Assembly (NCBI RefSeq): GCF_002001165.1
Contig: NZ_MUNQ01000018.1
Location: forward strand, 169,143-233,142
DNA: 64,000 nt
Origin: Rhodanobacter sp. C05
GTDB taxonomy: Bacteria > Pseudomonadota > Gammaproteobacteria > Xanthomonadales > Rhodanobacteraceae
Direction of reading: 5' to 3'
Below are positions 47,990-57,186 of the stretch, one piece after another (positions within the stretch are counted from its first letter, which is position 1; each line of letters opens with the position of its first letter). Made by a program: the position numbers and the translations under genes. Below the pieces are notes generated by a model. It ran no database searches. It had not been told where the DNA came from and worked only from the letters and a program-made list of their open reading frames with translations.

Positions 47990-48382
47990 ATGACCATTAC
48001 ACGCTTCGTCACGCATTTTTCCGTTACGCATGCCCTGCTGCTCGCCGGCATCATCGCACTGCTGCCTTTCGGTGCAGCCTGTGCCGCGCAGTCCACCCAG
48101 GCGCAGGCTGCGCAGTTCCAGCAGACCGTGCAACAGCAGCAGACGCGCGACCAGCTGCAGAAGAGCCAGCAGCAACAGCAGCTGCATCAGGACGTATCGG
48201 ACAACGCGAAGCGCCCGCTCGCCGACAACCCGCAGGCGCAGCAGCAGATCGAACAGGCCGATCGTGCGCAGCAGGATCGCGATCGTGCCGCTCAGCGGGC
48301 CTTGCTCGATCGCCAGCAGGATGCCGCCGGCTTGCCACGTGTCGTGCCGCAACCGCAGCCGGCGCCAACCAACGGCGGCTGA
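47990..48382 (+). CDS. Exported glutamine-rich protein of unknown function
   Basis: This 130-residue protein has a signal peptide (about 1-32, ending AACA-AQ) and a mature part dominated by Q, D, R and A (QQQQTRDQLQKSQQQQQLHQD). That composition predicts a helical, coiled-coil-like rod. The C-terminus is P/Q rich (VVPQPQPAPTNGG). No family was recognised; periplasmic Q-rich proteins like this are common in Xanthomonadales. It converges on the Lnt-like gene with a 9-nt gap. Confidence 0.6.
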   Translation: MTITRFVTHFSVTHALLLAGIIALLPFGAACAAQSTQAQAAQFQQTVQQQQTRDQLQKSQQQQQLHQDVSDNAKRPLADNPQAQQQIEQADRAQQDRDRAAQRALLDRQQDAAGLPRVVPQPQPAPTNGG

Positions 48383-48391
48383 GCGGTCGCT

Positions 48392-49813
48392 TCAACGGGA
48401 CGAGGGGCGCAAGGCCAACCCCAGCAGCACGATCAAGCCAGCCAGATCCAGCCAGGCGAACCAGTCGCCCCAGCGCGCATACAGCGTATGCGTTTCGCGC
48501 AACGGCAGCTCGCCGACCAATTCGGCGTCGTGCTGCTCGCTGGAAGCCTCGGCCAGCACGCGACCGCGGTCGTCGCTCAGCGTGAGGCGGCCGGAGCGGG
48601 CGGCACGCGCGATGGCGAAACCGCTTTCCACGCCGCGCATGATCGCCATGCGGCTGTGCAGCCAGCCATCGATGCTGAAATCCCACGCCGGCGCCAGCAA
48701 TAGCTGGGCATGGCGCGCGGCATAGGCATGGCCGATGTCATGGAAATCCATGTCCTTGCAGATCGCCAGTCCGATCCGTGGCGTGCCGTCGAGCAGGGTA
48801 TAGCTGTCGCCCGGCGTGTACTGCCTTTCGAAGCCGGGGATCAGGTGATGCTTGCTATAGGTGGCCGGCGAGGTGGCTCCCTGCTGGAACACCATCACCA
48901 TATTGCGTTCGGCGTGTGGATCACCCTTGAAGTCGATGCCGGCATCCACGATCAGACCATGTTGCTGCGCCAGCTGCGCGAACGCAGGCACGCTGGCGTC
49001 GGTGGTGGCGAAGGAGGTTTCCGGGATCAGCACGACCTTTGCGCCCTTGTCGGCGAGGCGACCGATCGCATCGACGTAACGCGCTTCCAGCGCCTGCCCG
49101 TCGGCATCGTGCAGTGCGGGGCGTATCGGTTTCTCAAGCGACACCAGACCGACGCGCAGCGTTGCCGTGGCCGGCGCCTGAAGTCGCCAGCCGCCGTAGC
49201 CGAGCGCAGCCACGATCAACAGTACGGCAGTCGCCGCCGCCGGCATGCGGCCATGTTTCGGCGCCTGCGGCGCGATCTGCACGGCGATCGCCGCCGGCAA
49301 CAGCAAGACCAGGAAGCCGATACCCCAGATGCCGGCAACAGCGGCGACCTGGATGACGGGCAGCGCATCCATCTGCGTGTAGCCGATGCTGCCGAACGTG
49401 CCGTGCGGCGAGACCAGGCTGTTGACGTATTCGACGGCAACCCACACTGCCGGCAGCGCCAACATCGCCGCAAGCGCGTGGCCGCGCAGCAACAGTCGCC
49501 GGAACAGCAGCACGCACAGAGCGAACACGAGCGCAGGTGTGCCAACGGCGTTGATGATCATCGCCAGCGGCAGGCCGATGTACCCGTGCAGGTAGTCCCA
49601 TTGATCGAGTCCGCCGATCGCATACGCGATGAAGGCTGCCAGCGCCGCCCAGTGGGCGCGAACCCGCGGTGTGAGCCACAGCACCGGCAGCGGTGCCAGC
49701 CAGGTCAGCCACCACAGTGGTTGCACGCCGCTGCCGAACCACCAGCCCAACGCGGCCAGTGTGGTCGCTGCCAGCCAGGCGGGCAGCGCGAAACGATCAA
49801 GCCTTGATGCCAT
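48392..49813 (-). CDS. Lnt-like apolipoprotein N-acyltransferase paralogue
   Basis: This 473-residue protein has an N-terminal membrane part (about 1-205, six or more helices) and a nitrilase domain (about 215-445). The Glu-Lys-Cys triad is in VLIPETSF, YSKHHLIPGFERQY and GLAICKDMDFHD. Lnt usually has WPE, K-x-x-L-V-P-FGE and CYE-like contexts; here the Cys context CKDMDF and the Lys context differ. It is therefore more likely a paralogue acting on another substrate than the essential Lnt. It is co-transcribed with the upstream TetR gene (17-nt overlap). Confidence 0.75.
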   Translation of the reverse strand: MASRLDRFALPAWLAATTLAALGWWFGSGVQPLWWLTWLAPLPVLWLTPRVRAHWAALAAFIAYAIGGLDQWDYLHGYIGLPLAMIINAVGTPALVFALCVLLFRRLLLRGHALAAMLALPAVWVAVEYVNSLVSPHGTFGSIGYTQMDALPVIQVAAVAGIWGIGFLVLLLPAAIAVQIAPQAPKHGRMPAAATAVLLIVAALGYGGWRLQAPATATLRVGLVSLEKPIRPALHDADGQALEARYVDAIGRLADKGAKVVLIPETSFATTDASVPAFAQLAQQHGLIVDAGIDFKGDPHAERNMVMVFQQGATSPATYSKHHLIPGFERQYTPGDSYTLLDGTPRIGLAICKDMDFHDIGHAYAARHAQLLLAPAWDFSIDGWLHSRMAIMRGVESGFAIARAARSGRLTLSDDRGRVLAEASSEQHDAELVGELPLRETHTLYARWGDWFAWLDLAGLIVLLGLALRPSSR

Positions 49814-50378
49814 CGATCAATCTCCCCAGCGATTGCAGATAGAAGGCGCGGAACTGCGCCTCGTCGTAACTGAAGCGGCCGGCGCGGTAGAGCGCGACCA
49901 GACCATGCTGCTGTGCCCATACCGCCATCGTGACGTCGTACGGGTCGTCCTGTTTCAGCACGCCCTGCGCCATGCCTTCGATGATCGTATCGAGGGCGAC
50001 ATTGAAAGTTGGCGAGCGACGCGCGTGAAAATCCTCCGGATAGCGTCGTGCATCGTCGCGGCGTACCGAGAACGCATGGTCGAACAAGTGCGGATGCGCC
50101 AGCGCGTAGTCGAGGTACGGCTCCAGCAGCGCCATCAGGCGCTTGAGCACGTCAGGGTCGCTGGTGCGCTGTGCCCAGGTCTGTGCGGTCGTGTTGAAGG
50201 CATCGTCGGACAGCCGTTTCAGCAACGCCTCGCGATTCGGGAAATGCCGGTAGATCGCCATCGGCGTGATGCCGACCGCGTCGGCGACCCGTCGCATGCT
50301 GACGGCATCGGCGCCCTCGCGATCGAACAGCTTGTGGGCTGCGCGCAGGATCTTTTCCGGCGTGGTTAGCTTCTTCAT
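49797..50378 (-). CDS. TetR-family transcriptional regulator
   Basis: This 193-residue regulator has an N-terminal HTH (about 8-55: PEKILRAAHKLFDREGADAVSMRRVADAVGITPMAIYRHFPNREALLKRL) and a ligand-binding C-terminal half (TetR_C type, ALLEPYLDYALAHPHLFDHAF). It lies upstream of the Lnt-like gene with a 17-nt overlap and probably controls it. The TATACAGTGTATA-type palindrome just before the start (about 50381-50393) could be its operator. Confidence 0.9.
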   Translation of the reverse strand: MKKLTTPEKILRAAHKLFDREGADAVSMRRVADAVGITPMAIYRHFPNREALLKRLSDDAFNTTAQTWAQRTSDPDVLKRLMALLEPYLDYALAHPHLFDHAFSVRRDDARRYPEDFHARRSPTFNVALDTIIEGMAQGVLKQDDPYDVTMAVWAQQHGLVALYRAGRFSYDEAQFRAFYLQSLGRLIDGIKA

Positions 50379-50380
50379 GT

Positions 50381-50393
50381 ATACAGTGTATAC
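50381..50393. promoter_or_regulatory. Putative TetR operator
   Basis: Immediately upstream of the TetR start lies TATACAGTGTATA, a near-perfect palindrome (TATACAC-like half sites) in an otherwise GC-rich region. Autoregulation is inferred from position and symmetry. Confidence 0.55.
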
Positions 50394-50477
50394 ATGCGAT
50401 TTTCATCGCGTCAATATCGAGCAGAATCGAGCAAGAGCAAATAGCCGTGCGGCCCTGTGGCCTCATTCGAGCAGCCT

Positions 50478-50663
50478 CAAGTCGTCACTCCTGCGCAAGG
50501 CCCCAAGTCGTCATTCCGGCGCAAGGCCCCAAGTCGTCATTCCGGCGAAGGCCCCAAGTCGTCATTCCGGCGAAGGCCGGAATCGCACTTGCTTTCCCCT
50601 TCCTCGCTGATGAATGGCCTGTTCCCGCAGATAAAGCGATTCCGGCCTGCGCCGGAATGACGA
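50478..50663. repeat. GTCATTCCGGCG repeat cluster
   Basis: Four consecutive units of CAAGTCGTCATTCCGGCGCAAGGCCC type start at 50478, 50504, 50530 and 50555. The last runs into the full element TCGTCATTCCGGCGAAGGCCGGAATCG (50559-50585). Its inverse complement stands at 50637-50663 with a single mismatch. This is a REP-like intergenic palindrome whose left half has been amplified in tandem. Confidence 0.85.
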
Positions 50664-50707
50664 GCTGGGTGTCGTGTCGAGCCAGTGCCACGCGGAAAGT
50701 TCGCAAC

Positions 50708-51223
50708 TTAGAGCGAACTGACGAACAAATCGCCGCGCGCGACACGATCCTCCATCGCCAGCAGAAAGCGCTTCGTCGGCAGGCCACCGCCGAAACCGGT
50801 AAGGCTGCCGTTGCTGCCGATCACGCGGTGGCAGGGCACGATGATCGGCAGCGGGTTGCGACCGTTCGCGGCGCCCACAGCGCGTACCGCAGCAGGCTGG
50901 TCGATGCGTCGGGCCACTTCGCCGTAGCTGACCGTGATGCCATACGGTATCCGCTTGAGCTCGTCCCATACGGCAAGCTGGAACGGCGTGCCCAACGGAT
51001 GCAGCGGCAAATCGAACACTTGCCGTGCCCCGGCGAAATACTCCTCCAGCTGCACACGTGCGAACGCCAGTGCCTTGGACGAATGCACCCATGACGGTGA
51101 TGCTGCCTTCGGGTGCCGGTTGGTTTCAAACCATACCTCGCGCAGGCCCGATGCATCGGCGACCAGGCGCAGCGTGCCGATCGGCGTGAGCATGTCGTCG
51201 TAATGGATTTTGTCAGCGGTCAT
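50708..51223 (-). CDS. ogt: Methylated-DNA-protein-cysteine methyltransferase
   Basis: This 171-residue suicide repair protein removes methyl groups from O6-methylguanine. The acceptor Cys is in PIIVPCHRVIGSNGSLTGFGGGL; GTPFQLAVWDELKRIPYG and SYGEVARRI are the other family motifs. The start overlaps the end of the Ada-AlkA gene (ATGA, 4 nt). The two adjacent proteins together carry the activities of an Ada protein plus AlkA. Confidence 0.95.
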   Translation of the reverse strand: MTADKIHYDDMLTPIGTLRLVADASGLREVWFETNRHPKAASPSWVHSSKALAFARVQLEEYFAGARQVFDLPLHPLGTPFQLAVWDELKRIPYGITVSYGEVARRIDQPAAVRAVGAANGRNPLPIIVPCHRVIGSNGSLTGFGGGLPTKRFLLAMEDRVARGDLFVSSL

Positions 51224-52716
51224 GCTTTGCTCCGTTTCGCCGGCGCGGCATCGCTGGCACTGCGCCACAGATGCATCACCGCATACGCGCGCCACGGGCG
51301 CCACGTCTCGGCCAGCGCAGTGAGCGCTTTCGTACTCAGCTCGGGCGCATCGCCGGCGGCGACGCGGCGCAGGATAAGATCGGCGGCAGGAAACGCATCC
51401 GGATGACTCAACGCACGCATCGCCATGTAGTGCGCAGTCCATTCGCCAATGCCGGGCAGCGCGATCCAGCGCTCCACGAATTCGTCCAGCGGCTGCTCGG
51501 CGCGAAAGTCGATGCGACCGTCCAGCAACGCCTGCGCGACACCGCGGATCGTGGCGGCCCGTGCCGTGGTCACCCCGATCTCGCGCAGGTCTGCTTCGGC
51601 CAACCGCTCGGGCGACGGGAACAAGCGTTCGAGTCCTGGCAGCAACGGCACCGCCAGCCGCTCGCCGTAGCGGTGCACGATGCGCGTCGCCAGCGTACGC
51701 GCCGCCGCCACGCTGACCTGCTGGCCGAGCACGGCACGTACCGCGATCTCGAAGCCGTCCCAGCCGCCGGGCAGGCGCAATCCCGGGCGCTTGCGCAGCA
51801 GCGGCTTCAGCACGCCGCCGGCACCGAGCGTGGCGGCGATTGCCTGCGGCTCCGCGTCCAGGTCGAACATCCGCCGCAACCGCGTCACCACCGGCAACAG
51901 CTGCGCCGGCTGCGGGCAGTGCAGTTCCAGTTTCAGCGCATGCTCACCGTTCGGCCACGCGCTCAATCGCAGCCAGCCCGGTGCATCGGCACTGCCGAAC
52001 ACGCGCATGTAACTGTGCTCGTCGACCAGCTCCACACCCGGCAGCGAGCGTGTGCGCAGGAAGGCCAGCAAGGTCTCGAAGTCATACGGCGGCCGATAGC
52101 CGAGCCGCAGCACCAGCGCTTCGCCGACGACCGCGCGAGGATGCCGGCGCAGTTCGCGGGGCGGGATGCGGTTCGCCTGCAGGAATGCAGCATTGAAGCG
52201 GCGCAGGCTGCCGAAGCCCGATGCGAGCGCCACTTCAGTCACCGGCAGCGCGGTCTCGGTCAGCAGCTGCTTCGCAAACAACAGGCGCCGTGTTGTGTGC
52301 ACGTCGATCGGCGGCGCACCAAGATGTTCGACAAACAAGCGCCGCAACTGCCGCGCGCCGATGTCGACACGTGCCGCCAGCTGCTCCAGCGAATGATCCG
52401 CGAGCACGCCGGCGTCGATCAGCTTCAGCGCACGCGCCACCACATGTTCGCCGCGCTGCCACACCGCATTGCCGGGCGCGAGCTCCGGCCGGCAGCGCAG
52501 GCACGGCCGGAACCCTGCGGCTTCCGCTGCCGCGGCGCTCGCGTAATAACGGATGTTCGCCGGTTTCGGCGACGGGGCCGGGCACACCGGGCGGCAATAG
52601 ATGCGCGTGCTGGTGACGGCGGTGAAGAACAGGCCGTCGAAGCGCGCATCGCGACTCAGGCGGGCCCGTTCACAGACCTTGATGTCGGGCAGGGCGGCGA
52701 TGGAAGGTTCGGACAT
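51220..52716 (-). CDS. Ada-type regulator fused to AlkA 3-methyladenine glycosylase
   Basis: This 498-residue protein has an N-terminal Ada zinc domain (about 20-95; the four Cys lie in CRPVC and CLRC, and the first Cys is the methyl-phosphotriester acceptor). An AraC-type HTH follows (about 100-195), then an AlkA N-domain and HhH-GPD glycosylase (about 205-490). The glycosylase motif LPGIGEWTAHYMAMRAL...FPAADLILRR holds the catalytic Asp. It would sense methylated DNA, activate repair genes and excise 3-methyladenine. The O6-methylguanine part of Ada is missing but is supplied by the overlapping ogt. Confidence 0.93.
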   Translation of the reverse strand: MSEPSIAALPDIKVCERARLSRDARFDGLFFTAVTSTRIYCRPVCPAPSPKPANIRYYASAAAAEAAGFRPCLRCRPELAPGNAVWQRGEHVVARALKLIDAGVLADHSLEQLAARVDIGARQLRRLFVEHLGAPPIDVHTTRRLLFAKQLLTETALPVTEVALASGFGSLRRFNAAFLQANRIPPRELRRHPRAVVGEALVLRLGYRPPYDFETLLAFLRTRSLPGVELVDEHSYMRVFGSADAPGWLRLSAWPNGEHALKLELHCPQPAQLLPVVTRLRRMFDLDAEPQAIAATLGAGGVLKPLLRKRPGLRLPGGWDGFEIAVRAVLGQQVSVAAARTLATRIVHRYGERLAVPLLPGLERLFPSPERLAEADLREIGVTTARAATIRGVAQALLDGRIDFRAEQPLDEFVERWIALPGIGEWTAHYMAMRALSHPDAFPAADLILRRVAAGDAPELSTKALTALAETWRPWRAYAVMHLWRSASDAAPAKRSKA

Positions 52717-52783
52717 GCACGCAGGTTAGCACCGGGCGCGAGGCCGGACTCGCCGTTTTCGGACATCAATGCCAAGCCGTGAA

Positions 52784-53323
52784 TCAGCCTGCGCCGGCAC
52801 CTGCCGGGCAACCAGTTTGTCGTCCCGCGTGGAACGCAGCGGCTTCGGCATCGCTTGCCGGCTTGCCTTCGTCACCGCCATCGAACGCAACACGCCACTG
52901 GCCATCGCGGCCACGCCGCCACACCGTGGAGAACTTGCCGATCGTGTAACGCGGCTTCGCGTTCGGTGCCGGATCCTCGAACAGATACGCACCACTGGAA
53001 TTCGCCAGACGACCATCGTCCGTGACGACGACGTGCTGCGGATACCAGCCCAGATGCACGCTCTTGCCGGCGATGATTGCGGCCCAATTTTTCCGGATCG
53101 CATCATGTCCGCGCACCGGCTTGGCCGTGTTCGCATCGAAGATCGCATCTGCCTGGAGGTAGCCTGCAAATGCAGTCGAGTCGTGCTGCTCGACGCTTTG
53201 CGCAAACGACAGCTCGCGCTGCCATACCTCGCACGCGGCCTTGTCCGAGCCGGACGATGGCGTCGCGGCGAACGCGCCGGGCGAACAGACCAGCAAGATC
53301 GCGATCCAGGACATGCGTGACAT
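52784..53323 (-). CDS. Exported DUF4440/SnoaL-like protein
   Basis: This 179-residue protein has a signal peptide (MSRMSWIAILLVCSPGAFA) and an NTF2-like domain: ACEVWQRELSFAQSVEQHDSTAFAGYLQADAIF...GHDAIRKNWAAII, then YTIGKFSTVWRRGRDGQWRVAFDGGD. This is the usual DUF4440 pattern, where a cone-shaped pocket binds an unknown ligand. The end is G/A-rich. It lies 80 nt after the S41 protease gene on the same strand. Confidence 0.78.
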   Translation of the reverse strand: MSRMSWIAILLVCSPGAFAATPSSGSDKAACEVWQRELSFAQSVEQHDSTAFAGYLQADAIFDANTAKPVRGHDAIRKNWAAIIAGKSVHLGWYPQHVVVTDDGRLANSSGAYLFEDPAPNAKPRYTIGKFSTVWRRGRDGQWRVAFDGGDEGKPASDAEAAAFHAGRQTGCPAGAGAG

Positions 53324-53403
53324 GAGCTACCCCTCTCATCGTTGGAAAGACCAGCATCCACGCCGCGGCGGCAGGCCGCCAGTGCTGGAAGGCAGGCGCC
53401 GCA

Positions 53404-55200
53404 TCACTTCGCCAGCTTCAGCGCAGCCTCCAGCACTTCGTCGCGCCCGGCGCGAATGCCGGCGATCGTCGGCGACACGGCCACATCCGGGCTTGTGCCG
53501 AGCGCGTGATAGCGGCTGACACCATCGTGATGTGTCACCTTCATGCCGGTAAAGATCAGCCGGAATCCGAGCGGGACATAGAACGATGTGATGTCTCCGT
53601 TCACCCCGCCGGTGGTCGCCCCGACAATCGTGCCCAGTTTTTCATCCTGCACGTAACCCATGATCGACTCGGCCTGGCTCATCGTGTTGCCATTGACGAG
53701 GAAGATCGCGTGCGACGTGAAATGCGGGATCGCGGGCTGGATGTCCCAGCCTTCGTCCTTGTAGCCGGCGAGTTCGCCAAACGGTCCGACATAGCGCGGA
53801 ATGTGCATCCACTTCGCGTTCTCGGCGTGGTCGAGCAGATGGGCAACGATGGCGTGGCTGACGTTGAAATCCTTCGGGTAGCCACGCACGTCGTAAATCA
53901 CCGCGCGTGCGCTTGCCATTTGCGCAAAGTTCGCCGAGAACTGCGCGATGTCGGTACGTGCCGCATCCACGTACCAGATGCCTGGTTTCAGTTCCGTGAT
54001 CGGTGCGGGTCGGGCCGCGAGCGGCCCCGTCTGTTCGGTATAAGCAAGCGACACGGTGCTGGCTGATCCATTGGCGTGGACCAAGCCGAACGTGTGCGAC
54101 TCCGATGCGGGCCCCCACTGCAGGCCTTGCGATGCCTTCCAGGGACGCTTGGATGGCTGGCCCGACATGAGAGCCTCGGCACGCTCTCTGGCCTGTGGCA
54201 TGGCCACGCCATCGATCGAAGTGATGACATCGCCGACGTGGGCTTGATCGGGCACCGTCGTGGCAACAACTACCCACTGATGCTCGACTGGCTCAAGGGC
54301 GATGGGCAGGCTGGCCCACTTCTTTACCGTCGTGTCGACAACCGTGCCGTGTGCATCCTCGAGCGGAGCTTGCAGCCGCTGCAGGGCGCGTTTCTGTGCG
54401 GGCCGTGAATCCGCCTTGTCGGCGTCAGCCAACGCCCGTGGCAGGGCATCGTTCCAATCGACGTGGATCACGTCCCAGTACGGATAAAAGTGCCGAAACA
54501 CGTTCCAGGCCACCACGATGTCGGCCTCACGCACCGCAGAAGAAGCCATCCCGGTTTTCGGATCAGGCAGTGCGGCCAGGCGGGCCTTGAGTGCCGCCAG
54601 TGCCGTGGCGCGATCCGGCATCGGACGCGCCTGCGCATCGGTCAAGGTCAGCGCGACCCGCGCCTTCAATCCGTCACCCAGCGGAAATTCAGCGGTTTTC
54701 CCCGCCACCGGGGGCGCATCGAACAAGGTCCTTGCGCCTGACTCGCCATGCGGGTTGGTGGCGATGCCGGTGAGCTGGCTGATCGCTGCGCGTGACGTTC
54801 TTTCACGCGCGTAGGCTGGATCTCTCGCCGGAAAGCCAAGGTAACGCCAGGCCACCAGCGGCTGCGTTGCAGTGTCGAGCGGCAACGCGGGAAATGTCGC
54901 TGCGTCCGCAACGATGTCGATGCCCGGTCCCAGCGGTTCGAACAGGGCGCTCAATTTTCCTTGCAGGTCGGCGCTGCCATGCGCCTGTTGTGCGTCGCTG
55001 ACGCCGGCCACGGCGAAACGGTTCCAGTCGATGTCCCTTGCGGTGTCGCCCGGATAGAAATAACGGACCACGCCATAAAGCCTGGCGAACGCAGCCACCT
55101 GTTCGTGGCTTTGGCTGATGGCCTCAGTTGCTGCGCCCATGCCCGACGACGCGAGCAATGCCAGAACGGCACCAACAGCAACGCGTCCGATTGCATGCAT
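53404..55200 (-). CDS. S41-family (tail-specific-like) peptidase, exported
   Basis: This 598-residue protein has a signal peptide (1-24) and an N-terminal region with FARLYGVVRYFYPGD and, repeated, AWNVFRHFYPYWDVIHVDW (about 230). A PDZ-like part (VGDVITSIDGVAMPQARERAE) leads into the catalytic S41 domain: AVIYDVRGYPKD...IFLVNGNTMSQAESIMGYVQDEKLGTIVGATTGG. The nucleophile Ser is in MSQAE and Lys in the following helix. It is probably a periplasmic or surface protease; the substrate is unknown. Confidence 0.88.
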   Translation of the reverse strand: MHAIGRVAVGAVLALLASSGMGAATEAISQSHEQVAAFARLYGVVRYFYPGDTARDIDWNRFAVAGVSDAQQAHGSADLQGKLSALFEPLGPGIDIVADAATFPALPLDTATQPLVAWRYLGFPARDPAYARERTSRAAISQLTGIATNPHGESGARTLFDAPPVAGKTAEFPLGDGLKARVALTLTDAQARPMPDRATALAALKARLAALPDPKTGMASSAVREADIVVAWNVFRHFYPYWDVIHVDWNDALPRALADADKADSRPAQKRALQRLQAPLEDAHGTVVDTTVKKWASLPIALEPVEHQWVVVATTVPDQAHVGDVITSIDGVAMPQARERAEALMSGQPSKRPWKASQGLQWGPASESHTFGLVHANGSASTVSLAYTEQTGPLAARPAPITELKPGIWYVDAARTDIAQFSANFAQMASARAVIYDVRGYPKDFNVSHAIVAHLLDHAENAKWMHIPRYVGPFGELAGYKDEGWDIQPAIPHFTSHAIFLVNGNTMSQAESIMGYVQDEKLGTIVGATTGGVNGDITSFYVPLGFRLIFTGMKVTHHDGVSRYHALGTSPDVAVSPTIAGIRAGRDEVLEAALKLAK

Positions 55201-55524
55201 GGGGTTTCACTCCTGTTGAACCGAGGCGGCAAGATAACCTGTGGCGTATCCGATGCTCCAGTCATTCATGGTGCCAGCGCGAAATGCGGGCGCATGAATG
55301 TCGACGCTTCCGACATGGTACGCATCCGCTTGATCATGTCGTGCACTTGGGAGTCGGGGGAGTAAGCGATGACGTTGTGGGTGCGCTGAACGCTCTCGCT
55401 CGCGTCGACACCCCCAGGCACGACGAAAATTCGATGGCTGGATGGTCCTGCAGGCGGCTGGCTCGACTGACATCTGCGTCAGGCCAGTGATACTGTCGCG
55501 ACACATCTGCCAGGGGAGGCAAAC
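55201..55524. other. Divergent intergenic region without a gene
   Basis: It separates the S41 peptidase and the TPR protein, which are transcribed away from each other, and should hold both promoters. A 99-codon frame on the minus strand lacks motifs and a ribosome site. Nothing else is recognisable. Confidence 0.5.
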
Positions 55525-57153
55525 ATGGGTTCAGGTCCGCGTTGGTTGCTGATTGTGGCGATCATCCTGCTCGCCATTGGCGAGTGGGCATGGGGTATCT
55601 GGTCAGGGATGACACAGTTCCACCAGATGACTGCCGAGTTGGCGAAGCAGCAAGCTCCTCGCCACCTGGACGCCAGCAAGCTTCATCTTTTCACTCGCGC
55701 CGAGGTGAAGACGTTTCTCGCCGCAGCCAAACAGGCCGAGGCGATCAAGGATCCGTTGCAGCGCTGCGTGGCCTATCCCGATCCGCCTCGCAGCCACTGG
55801 TCGCCAGCGACGGTAGAGGCATATTGCCAGTACTACCTGCAACCGGTGCTCTCGTTCGCCGACGTGCAGACGCTTATCCAGAGCGGACATGCCGCCGATC
55901 TGGATCGCCGGCTTGCGCAGGATTTGCAGGCACAGCTGACCCGTCCCGAATCGCATGGTCTGCTTGATCGCACGTATTTCAGCGCTTTCGACGATGCTTC
56001 ATTCGACGTCCGTTCGACGCTGGATGCGTGGAAACGCGCGTCGCCCTCCAGCGCCTTTGCCTACGCGGCCAGTGGCTGGGCTTATGTGGCCATGGCTTCA
56101 AAGGCACGCGGCGGGGCCTACATTCGCGATACGCCGCAAAGCAACATTGATGCGATGGACCGGTTGTTGTCGCAGGCCGATGCCGATCTGCAGCGCGCAG
56201 TTGCCCTGGATCCGAAGGTCACACCAGCCTATGTCGCGATGATCAAGGCCGGCTCGATGAGCCTTGGTAGTACCTATATCCAGGATGCCGCCAGGCGAGG
56301 TCTCGCCGCGGCGCCGGACAACTACGCGATCTACGGTTTGCTCAGCCATGCGGCGGAGCCCAAATGGGGCGGCTCGCTGGTCGCCATGGATCATGTCGCC
56401 GAACAGGCGCAGGCCCACGTAAAGCAAAACCCGCTGCTGGCGATCCTGCTGTCCGCGGAACCTGCTTACCGATACGACGTGTGCAACTGCGAATCGTCAG
56501 CCAACTGGTCGGCCTATCCCCTGGTATTCGACAACGTCGCCAGCACCGCTCTCCTCTCCAGTGCCGGTTATGCCGCCAGCGAGAATGGGCATTCCGAACA
56601 GGCAGCGATCTATCTTTCAGAGGTGTTGCGCTTTCAGCCGTGGGCCGACGACGCACGCCGGCGGCGTGATTCCAACCTCTCCGGCGTGGGCGAGTCCCAG
56701 ATGGCGCTCGACGATGCCAACAGCCTGATCGCGGCTGATCCGAAAAATGCCGACAACTACCAGCTGCGCGGTACGGTCTACATGTCCCTCATGGACACTC
56801 GGCACGCCGAAAAAGACCTCGAGCGCGCGCTTGCCCTGAATCCCGACGACATCAATGTGCTCGTGCCGCTCGGCAGCCTCTACATCGACCAGACGCATGA
56901 GTGGGACAAGGCCTGGGATATCACCGATCGCATCATCCGCAAATATCCCGGCGGTCAGGCTGGCTGGGTCATGCGAGTCACCATCCAGGAAAACCAGCCG
57001 CGCGCTGGTTTGAACGAAAGCTATCGGTATTTCGTCAGCCACTTTGGCAATGATCCCAACCCCGGCATGCAATGGCAGATCAGCCACATGCGCGAGCTAC
57101 TCGCCAAGGCGCCGCACGGCGATCCGGCCGGCAAAGGCCCCGAGTCTCGTTAG
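55525..57153 (+). CDS. Membrane-anchored DUF4034/TPR protein
   Basis: This 542-residue protein has one N-terminal membrane helix (about 7-26) and an otherwise soluble, probably periplasmic body. The middle (about 110-240: FADVQTLIQSGHAADLDRRLAQDL, DAWKRASPSSAFAYAASGWAYVAMASKARGG) matches the DUF4034 pattern. The C-terminal third has tetratricopeptide-like units (NADNYQLRGTVYMSLMDTRHAEKDLERALALNPDDINVLVPLGSLY). It is a likely scaffold or assembly protein. The start is supported by GGGGAGG upstream. Confidence 0.75.
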   Translation: MGSGPRWLLIVAIILLAIGEWAWGIWSGMTQFHQMTAELAKQQAPRHLDASKLHLFTRAEVKTFLAAAKQAEAIKDPLQRCVAYPDPPRSHWSPATVEAYCQYYLQPVLSFADVQTLIQSGHAADLDRRLAQDLQAQLTRPESHGLLDRTYFSAFDDASFDVRSTLDAWKRASPSSAFAYAASGWAYVAMASKARGGAYIRDTPQSNIDAMDRLLSQADADLQRAVALDPKVTPAYVAMIKAGSMSLGSTYIQDAARRGLAAAPDNYAIYGLLSHAAEPKWGGSLVAMDHVAEQAQAHVKQNPLLAILLSAEPAYRYDVCNCESSANWSAYPLVFDNVASTALLSSAGYAASENGHSEQAAIYLSEVLRFQPWADDARRRRDSNLSGVGESQMALDDANSLIAADPKNADNYQLRGTVYMSLMDTRHAEKDLERALALNPDDINVLVPLGSLYIDQTHEWDKAWDITDRIIRKYPGGQAGWVMRVTIQENQPRAGLNESYRYFVSHFGNDPNPGMQWQISHMRELLAKAPHGDPAGKGPESR

Positions 57154-57186
57154 GGTCGGGCCGGTCAGCGCAGGCAATGTCAGGCG

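Larger units (their letters stand above)
50379..50707. other. Repeat-rich intergenic region
   Basis: There is no gene between tetR and ogt. The stretch holds the probable TetR operator, four tandem 25-26 base repeats (50478-50585) and an inverted copy (50637-50663). Confidence 0.6.

Noticed and set aside
50478..50585. Tandem repeats considered as a CRISPR array
   Set aside because: The 25-26 base units follow each other directly with no spacers, and no cas genes are present.
55207..55506. A 99-codon minus-strand frame before the S41 peptidase
   Set aside because: It has no recognisable domain, and the region is better explained as a divergent promoter.
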